Below, piece after piece: positions 11,484-20,655 of a DNA stretch of 64,000 bases (positions are counted from its first letter, which is position 1; every line of letters starts with the position of its first letter). A program made the translations under genes and the position numbers. The DNA lies in NCBI RefSeq assembly GCF_003432075.1, contig NZ_QWBU01000001.1, forward strand, positions 248,001 through 312,000, written 5' to 3'. Below the pieces are notes generated by a model. It was not told the DNA's origin, did not search any database, and saw nothing but the letters and a program-made list of their open reading frames with translations. This DNA comes from Shinella sp. WSJ-2. Its GTDB lineage: Bacteria; Pseudomonadota; Alphaproteobacteria; Rhizobiales; Rhizobiaceae.

Positions 11484-12560
11484 CTACTCCGCCGCGTCGC
11501 GCGCCTCGCCCCGCGCCGAGAGCACTGCGGCAAAGGCATTGGCAATCACCTCCGGCCCCGCCCCTGGCTTGGTGGCATCGGTGGAGAGGATCTGCCGGTA
11601 GCGCCGCACGCCCGGAAAGCCCTGGAACAGCCCGACCATATGCCGCGTGACATGCGCCACCCGCCCGCCCCGGGCGATCACCTCGGCCGCATAGGCCACC
11701 ATCGCATCCCGCACCGCCTCCCACCGCTCGACGGGAAGCGCCTGCGGATTGGAGATAGCGCCGGATGGCTGGCCTCCCGTCAGGGGATGCGGAAAAAGAT
11801 CATCCACGCCGGTGAGAACACCGCTATCCTGATAGGCGGCTCGGCCAAGCATGACACCGTCAAGCCCGTCCATCTCTTCGACAGCCTGACTCAAAGTATG
11901 AAGCCCGCCGTTCAGGCCGATGAAAAGACCGGGATTTTCGCTTTTAAGCCGGCGCACCAGACCGTAGTCCAGCGGCGGGATATCGCGGTTCTCCTTCGGC
12001 GACAGGCCTTGCAGCCACGCCTTGCGCGCATGGACCCAGACGGCATCCGTACCCGCAGCTTTCACGCGGGAGACAAGATCGCGCAGCGCCACCTCGGGGT
12101 CCTGGTCATCGACGCCGATGCGGCATTTCACCGTGACGGGAATGGCCACCGCCGCCTTCATCGCCGCCACGCAATCGGCCACGAGGTCCGGCTCACGCAT
12201 CAGGCAGGCACCAAAGGTGCCGGATTGCACGCGGTCCGAGGGGCAGCCGACATTGAGGTTGATCTCGGCATAGCCGAACGCCTCGCCGATCCGCGCCGCC
12301 TCGGCAAGCTTCCGCGGATCATTGCCGCCGAGCTGCAAGGCGACGGGCTGCTCCACGGCATCGAAGCCCAGCAGCCGCTCGCGATTGCCGCGCAGGATGG
12401 CATCGGCGACGATCATCTCGGTGAAGAGCAGCGCATGCTGGGTGAGCTGCCGCGCAAACACGCGATAGTGCCGGTCACTCCAGTCGATCATCGGCGCGGT
12501 GGCGAAAATCTTCGTCTCCGCGGTCACGGCCTGGCTGTAGAATGTCGCTGCGTTCGTCAT
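11484..12560 (-). CDS. dusA: tRNA-dihydrouridine synthase A
   Basis: DusA reduces specific uridines (U20/U20a in E. coli) of tRNA to dihydrouridine with FMN and NADPH. The sequence shows FATAPMIDWSDRHYR near residue 20, the FMN-binding TIM barrel, and EINLNVGCPSDRVQSGTFGA with the catalytic cysteine. HARKAWLQGLSPKENRDIPP and GLNGGLHT are typical of the DusA branch. The encoded length is about 358 residues from ATG 12560; an ATG four codons upstream is equally possible. Its start faces the gamma-carbonic anhydrase gene across about 110 bases. Confidence 0.95.
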   Translation of the reverse strand: MTNAATFYSQAVTAETKIFATAPMIDWSDRHYRVFARQLTQHALLFTEMIVADAILRGNRERLLGFDAVEQPVALQLGGNDPRKLAEAARIGEAFGYAEINLNVGCPSDRVQSGTFGACLMREPDLVADCVAAMKAAVAIPVTVKCRIGVDDQDPEVALRDLVSRVKAAGTDAVWVHARKAWLQGLSPKENRDIPPLDYGLVRRLKSENPGLFIGLNGGLHTLSQAVEEMDGLDGVMLGRAAYQDSGVLTGVDDLFPHPLTGGQPSGAISNPQALPVERWEAVRDAMVAYAAEVIARGGRVAHVTRHMVGLFQGFPGVRRYRQILSTDATKPGAGPEVIANAFAAVLSARGEARDAAE

Positions 12561-12669
12561 GGCCGGGCTCATACTCCATCCCATCGGCAAAAACCACCCT
12601 TCACCCTTTCCCCGCCGCGGCGGGCGGGTGCTAGAGTGGGGTCGAGGAATCAAACCGCCGGAGGAAACC

Positions 12670-13200
12670 ATGCCGCTTTACGCCCTCGACGACCGCGCCC
12701 CGACACTGCCCGCCGACGACCGCTACTGGGTGGCGCCGGATGCCAATGTCATCGGCAAGGTCATCATCGGCGAAGATGTCGGCATCTGGTTCGGCGCCAC
12801 GCTGCGCGGCGACAACGAGCCGATCATCCTCGGCGCGCGCTCCAATATCCAGGAGGGCGTGGTGGTGCATACGGACCCTGGAAAACCCGTCGTCATCGGC
12901 GAAGGCTGCACGATCGGCCACAGCGCCATCATCCACGGCTGCACGATCGGCAACAATTCGCTCATCGGCATGGGCGCGACGGTGCTGAACGGCGCGGTCA
13001 TCGGCAACAACTGCCTCGTCGGCGCCAATGCGCTGGTGACGGAAGGCAAGGTCTTTCCGGACAATTCGCTGATCGTCGGTTCGCCGGCAAAGGCCATCCG
13101 CACGCTGGACGCGGAGGCTATCGAGGGCCTGAAGCGCTCGGCCGAAAGCTATGTGCGCAACTGGCAGCGCTTCAAGAAGGGTCTCAAGCCGATCGGTTAG
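12670..13200 (+). CDS. Gamma-carbonic anhydrase-like hexapeptide-repeat protein
   Basis: The 176-residue protein is a left-handed beta-helix of hexapeptide repeats (IGKVIIGEDVGIWFGATLRG, then IGHSAIIHGCTIGNNSLIG). Three histidines in the positions of the metal site (about H67, H84 and H89) match the YrdA/CaiE/PaaY group of gamma-carbonic anhydrases. These trimeric enzymes bind Zn, Fe or Co; many homologues have weak or unknown activity. GAGG lies five bases before ATG 12670. The stop overlaps that of zur by four bases, convergently. Activity is likely but not certain. Confidence 0.88.
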   Translation: MPLYALDDRAPTLPADDRYWVAPDANVIGKVIIGEDVGIWFGATLRGDNEPIILGARSNIQEGVVVHTDPGKPVVIGEGCTIGHSAIIHGCTIGNNSLIGMGATVLNGAVIGNNCLVGANALVTEGKVFPDNSLIVGSPAKAIRTLDAEAIEGLKRSAESYVRNWQRFKKGLKPIG

Positions 13201-13592
13201 GCGCAGCCCGCGCAGGTGCCGCGGATCTCGATCGTCGTTTTGCCGGTCTTGAAATTGCGGTCCTTCGCAAAGCTTTTCAGCCGGTCCTCGATCACGTGAT
13301 CGTGGAACTCCGTCACCTTGCCGCAGGTCTCGCAGATCGTGAAGGCGGTAATGCCGTGGGCATGGCACCCCTCGTCGGGATGGGCGCAGGCGACGAAGGC
13401 ATTGATGCTTTCGAGACGGTGCACGAGGCCGAATTCCAGGAGCTTGTCGAGCGCACGATAGACCTGCAACGGCGCACGAAACCCGCTGTCGCGCAGCTTG
13501 TCGAGGATCGTATAGGCGCTAAGTGGCCCCTCGGAATGCGAGAGCACATCAAGCACGAGGCCCTGGTTGCGCGTCAAAGTCTGGGTCGTCAT
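13197..13592 (-). CDS. zur: Fur-family zinc uptake regulator Zur
   Basis: This 131-residue Fur-family repressor contains a winged helix (LTRNQGLVLDVLSHSEGPLS, then APLQVYRALDKLLEFGLVHR). Its histidine-rich sensor segment is HPDEGCHAHG, and the CxxC pairs CETC and CAGC bind structural zinc. The ATG overlaps the stop of znuB by four bases, making znuC-znuB-zur one operon, which strongly indicates the zinc-responsive paralogue rather than Fur. With Zn bound it would block transcription at the palindromes between znuC and znuA and before the COG0523 gene. Confidence 0.93.
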   Translation of the reverse strand: MTTQTLTRNQGLVLDVLSHSEGPLSAYTILDKLRDSGFRAPLQVYRALDKLLEFGLVHRLESINAFVACAHPDEGCHAHGITAFTICETCGKVTEFHDHVIEDRLKSFAKDRNFKTGKTTIEIRGTCAGCA

Positions 13593-14419
13593 GCCTGGCC
13601 TCCCTGGCTGGCGGTTGAAGAATCCACGCCGCTCGTCCTCGGCTTGGTCAGCAGGCTTAGAATGAACAGGCCAAGCGCTGCAACGACAATCGAGGGGCCG
13701 GAGGGTGTGTCAAACTTCAAGGAGCCGAACAGCCCGCCGATGACGGCAAGTGCCCCGATGACGGAGGCGAGCACCGCCATGATCTCCGGGCTGGTGGAAA
13801 AGCGCCGCGCCGTGGCGGCCGGAATGATCAGCAGCGAGGTGATCAGCAGGATGCCGACGATCTTCATGGCGATGGCGATAACGAGCGCCATCAGGAGCAT
13901 GAAGATAAGCCGGGTCTTTTCCGGCTCCATGCCCTCGGCCTCCGCCAGTTCCGGATTGACGGTCGAAGCGATCAGCGGACGCCACATCCAGATGATGGCG
14001 AAGGTGACCAGAATGCCGCCGCCCCAGACCAGATCCACATCGGCGCGCGAGACGGCAAGGATATCGCCGAACAGGAACCCGACGAGATCGATGCGTACCC
14101 AGGTCATGAAGGAGACCATGACGAGGCCGATCGCCAGCGTGGCATGCGAGAGGATACCGAGCAGCGCATCAGTGGAGAGCGTGCCGCGCTTCTGGAGGAG
14201 AAGCAGCAGGATCGAGACGGTCGCGGCGACGATGAAGACGCTGAGGAGCAGGTTGAAACCCATCAGAAGCGACAGCGCAACGCCGAGCAAAGCCGAATGG
14301 GCCATCGTATCGCCGAAATACGCCATGCGCCGCCAGACGACGAAACAGCCGAGCGGCCCGGCGGTGAGCGCGAGCCCCACACCGGCGACGAGCGCGCGCA
14401 TGAAAAAGTCATCAAGCAT
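13589..14419 (-). CDS. znuB: High-affinity zinc ABC transporter permease ZnuB
   Basis: The 276-residue inner-membrane permease starts MLDDFFMRALVAGVGLALTA at ATG 14419. Residues GCFVVWRRMAYFGDTMAHSA are the signature of ABC-3 metal permeases (ZnuB/MntB). Several hydrophobic helices follow, including ALVIAIAMKIVGILLITSLL. The start lies inside the end of znuC (eight-base overlap) and the stop overlaps zur, so translation is coupled. It forms the membrane channel for Zn2+ delivered by ZnuA and driven by ZnuC. Confidence 0.95.
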   Translation of the reverse strand: MLDDFFMRALVAGVGLALTAGPLGCFVVWRRMAYFGDTMAHSALLGVALSLLMGFNLLLSVFIVAATVSILLLLLQKRGTLSTDALLGILSHATLAIGLVMVSFMTWVRIDLVGFLFGDILAVSRADVDLVWGGGILVTFAIIWMWRPLIASTVNPELAEAEGMEPEKTRLIFMLLMALVIAIAMKIVGILLITSLLIIPAATARRFSTSPEIMAVLASVIGALAVIGGLFGSLKFDTPSGPSIVVAALGLFILSLLTKPRTSGVDSSTASQGGQA

Positions 14420-15359
14420 CGCGGCGCGCCCCCTTGCTGTCTTCCGAGCGGGGTGCGGCGTCGTGGCCACAGCCGCAATTCGGCCCGTGAACGTGTCCGC
14501 TGCCCAGCCCGAGGCGCATCGGCCCGGCGCGGCCGCCGGTCGGCAGGATATCGCCGTGATGCCCGTCGTTCGGCCGGCAGTCGTCGGTGATCGAGCCATC
14601 GGCATGCAGCACGCGGCCGTCGGGCAGATGCGTATGGTCGTGGTTATGGTTGTAGAAGGCCAGCGTCTGGCCGCCGCGCGCGCCGAACAGGCGCTGGTAT
14701 TCCGGGCTCTGGCTGACGATATCGGGCGTGCCGCGGCAGCAGACATGGCCGTTGAGGCAGATGACGGTGTCCGTCTCGGCCATCACGACATGCAGGTCGT
14801 GCGAAATCAACAGGATGCCGCAGCCGGTCGTGTTGCGGATGGTCTTGATGAGATCATAGAGCGCGATCTCGCCGGAGAAATCGACGCCCTGCACCGGCTC
14901 GTCGAGCACCAGCAGGTCCGGCTTGCGGGCAATGGCGCGGGCGAGCAGCGCACGCTGGAACTCGCCGCCCGAGAGATGCTGCACCTCGGCGCGGGCAAGA
15001 TGGCGGATGCCGGTCGCTTCCAGTGCGGCATCGATTTCCGCGCCCTTGAGCGAGGAGGTCAGCGTCATCAGCCGGTCGACGGTGAGCGGCATCGTCCAGT
15101 CGACCGCCAGCTTCTGCGGCACATAGCCGACCTTGAGGCCGGCCTTGCGCTCCACCCTGCCCTCATCGGCCTTCAAGACACCGATCGCCGTCTTGGCGGT
15201 CGTCGATTTGCCGGAACCATTGGGGCCGATCAGCGTGACGATCTCGCCGGGTGCGATGGAAAACTCCACGCCGCGCACGAGCCAGCGGCCCTGGCGGCGC
15301 ACGCCGACGCCGGAAAGCGAGACGAGCGGCTGGACGGTCTTGGTTGGGGTCTGCAGCAT
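14412..15359 (-). CDS. znuC: Zinc ABC transporter ATP-binding protein ZnuC
   Basis: This 315-residue ABC ATPase has Walker A GPNGSGKST, the signature HLSGGEFQRALLARAIARKP and Walker B DLLVLDEPVQGVD. The C-terminal tail is rich in histidine (FYNHNHDHTHLPDGR, DGHHGD, GSGHVHGPNCGCGHD), an extension typical of alphaproteobacterial ZnuC and probably a cytoplasmic zinc-buffering segment. The start is ATG 15359. It is first in the znuCB-zur operon and divergent from znuA across 99 bases that hold two Zur-like palindromes. Confidence 0.95.
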   Translation of the reverse strand: MLQTPTKTVQPLVSLSGVGVRRQGRWLVRGVEFSIAPGEIVTLIGPNGSGKSTTAKTAIGVLKADEGRVERKAGLKVGYVPQKLAVDWTMPLTVDRLMTLTSSLKGAEIDAALEATGIRHLARAEVQHLSGGEFQRALLARAIARKPDLLVLDEPVQGVDFSGEIALYDLIKTIRNTTGCGILLISHDLHVVMAETDTVICLNGHVCCRGTPDIVSQSPEYQRLFGARGGQTLAFYNHNHDHTHLPDGRVLHADGSITDDCRPNDGHHGDILPTGGRAGPMRLGLGSGHVHGPNCGCGHDAAPRSEDSKGARRDA

Positions 15360-15399
15360 GATTTTTCCAAAATGCCTGTTGCATGAGGATATGGCACAC

Positions 15400-15412
15400 G
15401 TTATAGCATAAC
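15400..15412. promoter_or_regulatory. Candidate Zur operator 1 (znuC side)
   Basis: GTTATAGCATAAC has perfect five-base arms around AGC. It lies 41 bases upstream of znuC and 47 upstream of znuA. The AT-rich dyad fits the general form of alphaproteobacterial Zur boxes, but it is shorter than the neighbouring site. Confidence 0.5.
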
Positions 15413-15419
15413 GCAATTG

Positions 15420-15436
15420 ATGTAATAACATTACAT
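15420..15436. promoter_or_regulatory. Candidate Zur operator 2 (znuA side)
   Basis: ATGTAATAACATTACAT has perfect seven-base arms (ATGTAAT/ATTACAT) around AAC. It sits 23 bases before the znuA start, in the znuCB-zur/znuA divergent promoter region. A near copy precedes the COG0523 gene at 16601, which supports a shared regulator, most simply Zur. Confidence 0.75.
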
Positions 15437-15458
15437 TTCAATTCAAGCGGAGTATCCC

Positions 15459-16472
15459 ATGCAAAAGACCGTGCGCACCCTCCTTCTCTCCACTGTCGTC
15501 CTTGCCGCCGGCACGCTTGCCGCACGCGCCGAGGCGCCGGATGTGGTGGTGTCGATCAAGCCGATCCACTCGCTCGTCGCCGCCGTCATGCAGGGGGTGG
15601 GCGAGCCGAAGCTGATCGTCGAAGGCGCGGCCTCCCCACATACCTATTCGCTGAAGCCATCCAATGCCGCCGCCCTCCAGGATGCGGACCTCGTCTTCTG
15701 GGTCGGCCACGGGCTGGAAGCATTCTTGGAAAAGCCGCTGGAATCGCTCGGCGGCAAGGCGACCATCGTCGAGCTCGACGACGCGCCCGGCATGGAGAAG
15801 CTGCAATTCCGCGAAGGCGGCCCTTTCGAGGCGCATACGCATGAGGGCGAGGAAGGGCACGATCATGCGCATGAGGAAGAGGGTCACGACCAAGCCAAGG
15901 CGGCAGACGCTGGCCACGACCACGAAGGGGAAGCCGGTCATCAGCATGAGGAGCATGGCGAATTCGACATGCATCTGTGGCTGAGCCCCGACAATGCCCG
16001 CGCCATCGCCACAGAAGCCGCCCGCGTGCTCTCGGAAAAGGACCCGGCCAATGCCGAAACCTACAACAAGAACCTCGCGGCCCTGAACGACAAGCTCGCC
16101 GCACTTAACACCGAAATCACCGAGACCATCGCCCCCGTGAAGGAAAAGCCCTTCATCGTCTTCCACGATGCCTATCAGTATTTCGAGCATCACTACGGCG
16201 TGCACGCCGCCGGCTCCATCACCGTCAGTCCGGAAACCCTGCCGGGCGCCGAGCGCCTGACGCAGATCCGCGACAAGGTCAAAACCCTCGGCGCCACCTG
16301 CGTCTTCGCCGAACCGCAATTCGAGCCGAAGCTGGTCAACGTGGTGATCGAGGGAACGTCTGCCAAGTCAGGCGTGCTCGACCCGGAAGCCGCCACGCTG
16401 GAGCCGGGGCCAGAACTGTACTTCACGCTGATGCGGAGCATCGCCACGTCGCTGCGCGATTGCCTGGGGTAG
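15459..16472 (+). CDS. znuA: Periplasmic zinc-binding protein ZnuA
   Basis: This 337-residue solute-binding protein has a signal peptide (MQKTVRTLLLSTVVLAAGTL, cleavage probably after ARA). The mature part begins with VVVSIKPIHSLVAAVMQGVG, typical of cluster A-I metal binders. A long His/Asp/Glu loop, roughly residues 125-168 (for example HTHEGEEGHDHAHEEEGHD), is the hallmark of zinc-specific ZnuA and captures Zn2+ in the periplasm. FHDAYQYFEHHYGV and the closing ATSLRDCLG also fit the family. It is transcribed alone, divergently from znuCB-zur, and ends before a clear terminator. Confidence 0.96.
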   Translation: MQKTVRTLLLSTVVLAAGTLAARAEAPDVVVSIKPIHSLVAAVMQGVGEPKLIVEGAASPHTYSLKPSNAAALQDADLVFWVGHGLEAFLEKPLESLGGKATIVELDDAPGMEKLQFREGGPFEAHTHEGEEGHDHAHEEEGHDQAKAADAGHDHEGEAGHQHEEHGEFDMHLWLSPDNARAIATEAARVLSEKDPANAETYNKNLAALNDKLAALNTEITETIAPVKEKPFIVFHDAYQYFEHHYGVHAAGSITVSPETLPGAERLTQIRDKVKTLGATCVFAEPQFEPKLVNVVIEGTSAKSGVLDPEAATLEPGPELYFTLMRSIATSLRDCLG

Positions 16473-16567
16473 CCGCGCTAGGTTCTGGAAAGCGCCTTGC
16501 GCTCCCCTCCGTCTCCCGGTCCTGTGAGCGGGACGACGGAAGGTGCGGCGGGCCTGAACGGACAAAC

Positions 16568-16589
16568 GGCGGGGTCATCCCGCCTTTTT
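16568..16589 (+). terminator. Rho-independent terminator of znuA
   Basis: GGCGGG and CCCGCC flank the loop GTCAT and are followed at once by TTTTTC. It lies 96 bases after the znuA stop and before the COG0523 promoter region, so the two genes are separate transcripts. Confidence 0.85.
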
Positions 16590-16600
16590 CAGCCCAAATG

Positions 16601-16617
16601 ATGTAATTATATAACAT
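16601..16617 (+). promoter_or_regulatory. Candidate Zur operator before the COG0523 GTPase gene
   Basis: ATGTAATTATATAACAT has the same seven-base left arm as the site at 15420 and a right arm with one substitution. It ends 14 bases before the start codon at 16632. This position and similarity support zinc control of the gene. Confidence 0.65.
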
Positions 16618-16631
16618 TAAAGGCAAGAACG

Positions 16632-17837
16632 ATGGACAAACGCCTCCCCGTTACCGTGCTCTCCGGCTTCTTGGGCGCCGGCAAGACGACGCTGCTCAAC
16701 CATGTCCTGAACAACCGCAGCGGCCTGCGCGTTGCGGTCATCGTCAACGACATGAGCGAGGTGAATATCGACGCCGCCCTTATCCGTGAAGGCGGGGCCG
16801 ATTTTTCCCGCACGGACGAACAGTTGGTGGAGATGACCAATGGCTGCATCTGTTGCACGCTGCGCGACGACCTGCTGGCGGAGGTCCGGCGGCTCGCGGA
16901 GATGAACCGCTTCGACTACCTTTTGATCGAATCGAGCGGCATTTCTGAACCCCTGCCCGTCGCCACCACCTTCGATTTCCGCGATGAACACGGCTGGAGC
17001 CTGTCGGATATCGCCCGGCTCGATACGATGGTGACGGTGGTCGATGCCGCAAACCTCCTGAAAGACTACGGCTCCCAGGATTTCCTGGCGCAGCGCGGCG
17101 AGACGGCCGGCGAAGGCGATACGCGCACTCTGGTGGAACTGCTCGTCGAACAGATCGAATTCGCCGACGTCGTCGTGCTCAACAAGACGGGTGCAGCGAG
17201 CCCCACTGACCTTATCGCCGCCCGCCAGATCGTCGGCGGTCTCAATGCTGCCGCCCGCATCATCGAGACGGATTTCGGCCGGGTGGCGCTCACCGATATC
17301 CTCGGTACCGGCCTTTTCGATTTTGCCAAGGCGAGCGAACATCCGCTGTGGTTCAAGGAGTTGCACGGCTTCAACGACCATGTGCCGGAAACCGAGGAAT
17401 ACGGCATCCGCTCCTTCGTCTACCGAGCCAAAAGGCCGTTCCACCCGGCGCGATTCAAGGCGTTTCTCGATGAGAGCTGGCCCGGCGTCATCCGTGCCAA
17501 GGGCTTTTTCTGGCTGGCGACGCGGCCGCACCATGTCGGCGAGATGAGCCAGGCGGGCGCGCTGGTCAGAAGTGGCCGGCTCGGCCTTTGGTGGGCCGCC
17601 GTACCGCGCCAGCATTGGCCTGAGGACAAGGCGGCGCTCGAGGCGATCGCGACATACACCGATCCCGTCTGGGGTGACCGGCGGCAGGAACTCGTCTTCA
17701 TCGGCGCGGATCCGATGGATGAAGCCGACCTCCGCCGCCGACTGGACGCCTGCCTCGTCGAGGCGGAAAGCTTCGACCCCGCCCGCTGGGCGAACTTCCC
17801 GGATCCGTTCCCGCTCTGGGTCCGGCAGGCCGGCTGA
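16632..17837 (+). CDS. COG0523 (CobW/ZagA-type) metallochaperone GTPase, probably Zur-regulated
   Basis: This 401-residue P-loop GTPase has Walker [10 protein letters not shown] (residues 12-20), the metal-binding CxCC motif in NGCICC (C72, C74, C75), a Walker B-like [11 protein letters not shown] and the guanine-specificity region VVLNKTG. A CobW C-terminal domain follows. COG0523 proteins deliver or buffer metals. Those under Zur (YciC/ZagA in Bacillus, ZigA in Acinetobacter, yciA in Agrobacterium) act in zinc starvation. The Zur-like palindrome 14 bases upstream and the znu genes next door put this member in that class rather than in cobalamin synthesis, although cob genes lie elsewhere in the window. 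The stop abuts the GH43 stop. Confidence 0.9.
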   Translation: MDKRLPVTVLSGFLGAGKTTLLNHVLNNRSGLRVAVIVNDMSEVNIDAALIREGGADFSRTDEQLVEMTNGCICCTLRDDLLAEVRRLAEMNRFDYLLIESSGISEPLPVATTFDFRDEHGWSLSDIARLDTMVTVVDAANLLKDYGSQDFLAQRGETAGEGDTRTLVELLVEQIEFADVVVLNKTGAASPTDLIAARQIVGGLNAAARIIETDFGRVALTDILGTGLFDFAKASEHPLWFKELHGFNDHVPETEEYGIRSFVYRAKRPFHPARFKAFLDESWPGVIRAKGFFWLATRPHHVGEMSQAGALVRSGRLGLWWAAVPRQHWPEDKAALEAIATYTDPVWGDRRQELVFIGADPMDEADLRRRLDACLVEAESFDPARWANFPDPFPLWVRQAG

Positions 17838-19448
17838 TCAGGAGAGCGCGGTGTAGCGGAAGTTCGCAAAATCCCCGCCACGCCCGCTTCCGGTAATATC
17901 GAAGGCGAACAGACCAATGAAGGCGCCGGTGAACGAGCCATGCTCGCCCCGCCCGCCCTCGTCGGACACGACGCCGGCATCCAGCACCGGGCCGATCGCC
18001 CGCCAGGCATCGGCGCCGGCAGGCCGCCAGAAGAACTGGAGATCGTTGCCGTGCACTTCCGCCGCCAGATCCAGTGGCCCCTCGCCCACTGCGACGCCGC
18101 TACCGGCCGGAAATGTCAGGTTTCCATCCGGATAATCCCCCGGGCAGGACAGGATCGTCAGCGCGCGGCCCAGCACCTCGTGCCGGGTCAGCCCCAGCGC
18201 ATGGAACTTGTAGCGGTTATAGTAGTGCGTGAGGCCCGCGACCTGCTGATAGACCTCCGGCTCCGCCTCGATCACCGTCTCGACGCGAAAATCGTGATGT
18301 TCCTGCCGGCGCGCCACCAGCGCCTGCTCGAACCAGCTGCCGATGCTTTCGCGCCCGAACAGCCGCAGATGCCCCGGTCGCACCGAGAGCGAGAAAATCC
18401 GCTCGGGCTCCGGCGTGCGCAGCCACTGGAAATCCGCGGGCAGCGTGCCTTCGGAAAAATCATAGGCCATACTCACCGGCTTCTCGATGGGCACGGCGCC
18501 AGGCGGTGCCTCGACCTCGACGGCCGGCACCGGCGAACCACGCTCCAGATAGAGCCAATCGTCGTCGCGCCACACGCACTTCTGCAGCGCCGTCTCCCGG
18601 CCCAGCGTGCAGCGGCGCAAGGGTTCCAGCGGCCGGCCGCAGAGATGCGTGTGATAGGCCTCCCCATCGGGCGTCTCGACATATTGGCCATGCCCTGCCC
18701 GCTGAAGCGGCGCATCAGGATGATCCTTGGCCGTGATCAGGTAGAGATCCGGATGCGCTTCATAGGGGCCGTCGATCGTCCGGGACCGCGCCATGGTGAC
18801 GGTGTGGTTGTAACCCGTGCCGCCTTCCGCCGTCGTGAGATAGTACCAGCCGTTGCGGCGGAAGAGATGCGGCGCCTCCACCAGGCCCTGCTTTGTGCCG
18901 GGAAAGATGTTCTTCACCGGCCCGACCAGACGCTTCGTCCCGGCATCCCATTCCTGAAGCAGGATGCCGTCGAAGGCATTGTGCGCAGCCCCCGTATGGT
19001 TTTCCGGCCGGTGGTTCCACTGCATGTTGACGAACCATTTCCGCCCGTCCTCGTCATGGAACAGCGAGGGGTCGAAGCCGGAGGAATTGACGTAAACCGG
19101 ATCGGACCACTCCCCCTCGACCGACGCGGCCGTAACGATGTAGTTGTGCGCATCCTTGAAGCTGCCGTCGAAACGTTTGACGTCCGTATAGACCAACCAG
19201 AACAACCCGTCGGCATGGGAGAGGCACGGCGCCCAAACACCGCAGCTGTCGGGATTGCCGCGCATGTCGAGCTGGCTCCTGCGCTCCAGCGGCCGCTTGA
19301 CCAGCGTCCAGTTCACCAGATCGCGCGAATGATGAATCTGCACGCCCGGATACCATTCGAAGGTGGAGGTTGCGATATAATAGTCCTGCCCCACCCGGCA
19401 GATCGAGGGGTCCGGGTTGAAGCCCGGCAAGATCGGGTTGCGGATCAT
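17838..19448 (-). CDS. Glycoside hydrolase family 43 (beta-xylosidase/arabinofuranosidase-like)
   Basis: The 536-residue enzyme opens MIRNPILPGFNPDPSICRVG, the GH43 five-blade propeller start with the general-base Asp (D13). GFDPS supplies the transition-state Asp (about D126) and KQGLVEAPHLF the general-acid Glu (about E191). The C-terminal part has the jelly-roll domain of two-domain beta-xylosidases. No signal peptide is seen, so it acts in the cytoplasm on imported oligosaccharides. Start ATG 19448 follows GGAGG. It is last in line behind the sugar operon, but a terminator at 19490-19519 separates it from the aldo/keto reductase, so it may depend on read-through or its own promoter. Confidence 0.9.
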   Translation of the reverse strand: MIRNPILPGFNPDPSICRVGQDYYIATSTFEWYPGVQIHHSRDLVNWTLVKRPLERRSQLDMRGNPDSCGVWAPCLSHADGLFWLVYTDVKRFDGSFKDAHNYIVTAASVEGEWSDPVYVNSSGFDPSLFHDEDGRKWFVNMQWNHRPENHTGAAHNAFDGILLQEWDAGTKRLVGPVKNIFPGTKQGLVEAPHLFRRNGWYYLTTAEGGTGYNHTVTMARSRTIDGPYEAHPDLYLITAKDHPDAPLQRAGHGQYVETPDGEAYHTHLCGRPLEPLRRCTLGRETALQKCVWRDDDWLYLERGSPVPAVEVEAPPGAVPIEKPVSMAYDFSEGTLPADFQWLRTPEPERIFSLSVRPGHLRLFGRESIGSWFEQALVARRQEHHDFRVETVIEAEPEVYQQVAGLTHYYNRYKFHALGLTRHEVLGRALTILSCPGDYPDGNLTFPAGSGVAVGEGPLDLAAEVHGNDLQFFWRPAGADAWRAIGPVLDAGVVSDEGGRGEHGSFTGAFIGLFAFDITGSGRGGDFANFRYTALS

Positions 19449-19489
19449 CGTTTCCTCCAAAATGATGCACGTACGTCAGATCATGCGCG

Positions 19490-19519
19490 AAAAAGGCCGC
19501 TCGGTTTTCCCGGGCGGCC
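19490..19519 (-). terminator. Terminator after the aldo/keto reductase gene
   Basis: Read on the minus strand, GGCCGCCCGG, loop GAAAA and CCGAGCGGCC form a ten-base stem with one mismatch, followed by TTTTTCG. It starts eight bases after the reductase stop codon and precedes the GH43 start. Confidence 0.75.
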
Positions 19520-19526
19520 CGAAAAA

Positions 19527-20558
<1,032 letters not shown>

Positions 20559-20612
20559 TGTAAAATTCCTTCATTTGAATCGGGACGTGTTTCGTACAGC
20601 CCGGATATGCCA

Positions 20613-20641
20613 GCCGGCAAGGGACATCCGCCCTCGCCGGC
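20613..20641 (-). repeat. Intra-operon stem-loop between the Gfo/Idh/MocA and reductase genes
   Basis: GCCGGC-A-AGGG pairs with CCCT-C-GCCGGC around a seven-base loop, giving about ten pairs with one mismatch. No T-run follows on the minus strand. It probably stabilises or processes the operon mRNA. Confidence 0.55.
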
Positions 20642-20655
20642 CGATTGTTCGCAGG

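Noticed and set aside
11640-15386. Plus-strand open frame of 1248 codons across dusA, the carbonic anhydrase, zur, znuB and znuC
   Set aside because: It runs antisense or out of frame to five well-supported genes and has no domain signature.
16632-17837. COG0523 GTPase as CobW of the cobalamin pathway
   Set aside because: It is far from the cob genes, adjoins znuA and has a Zur-like dyad at its start. cobW would be expected just upstream of cobN, beyond the right edge.
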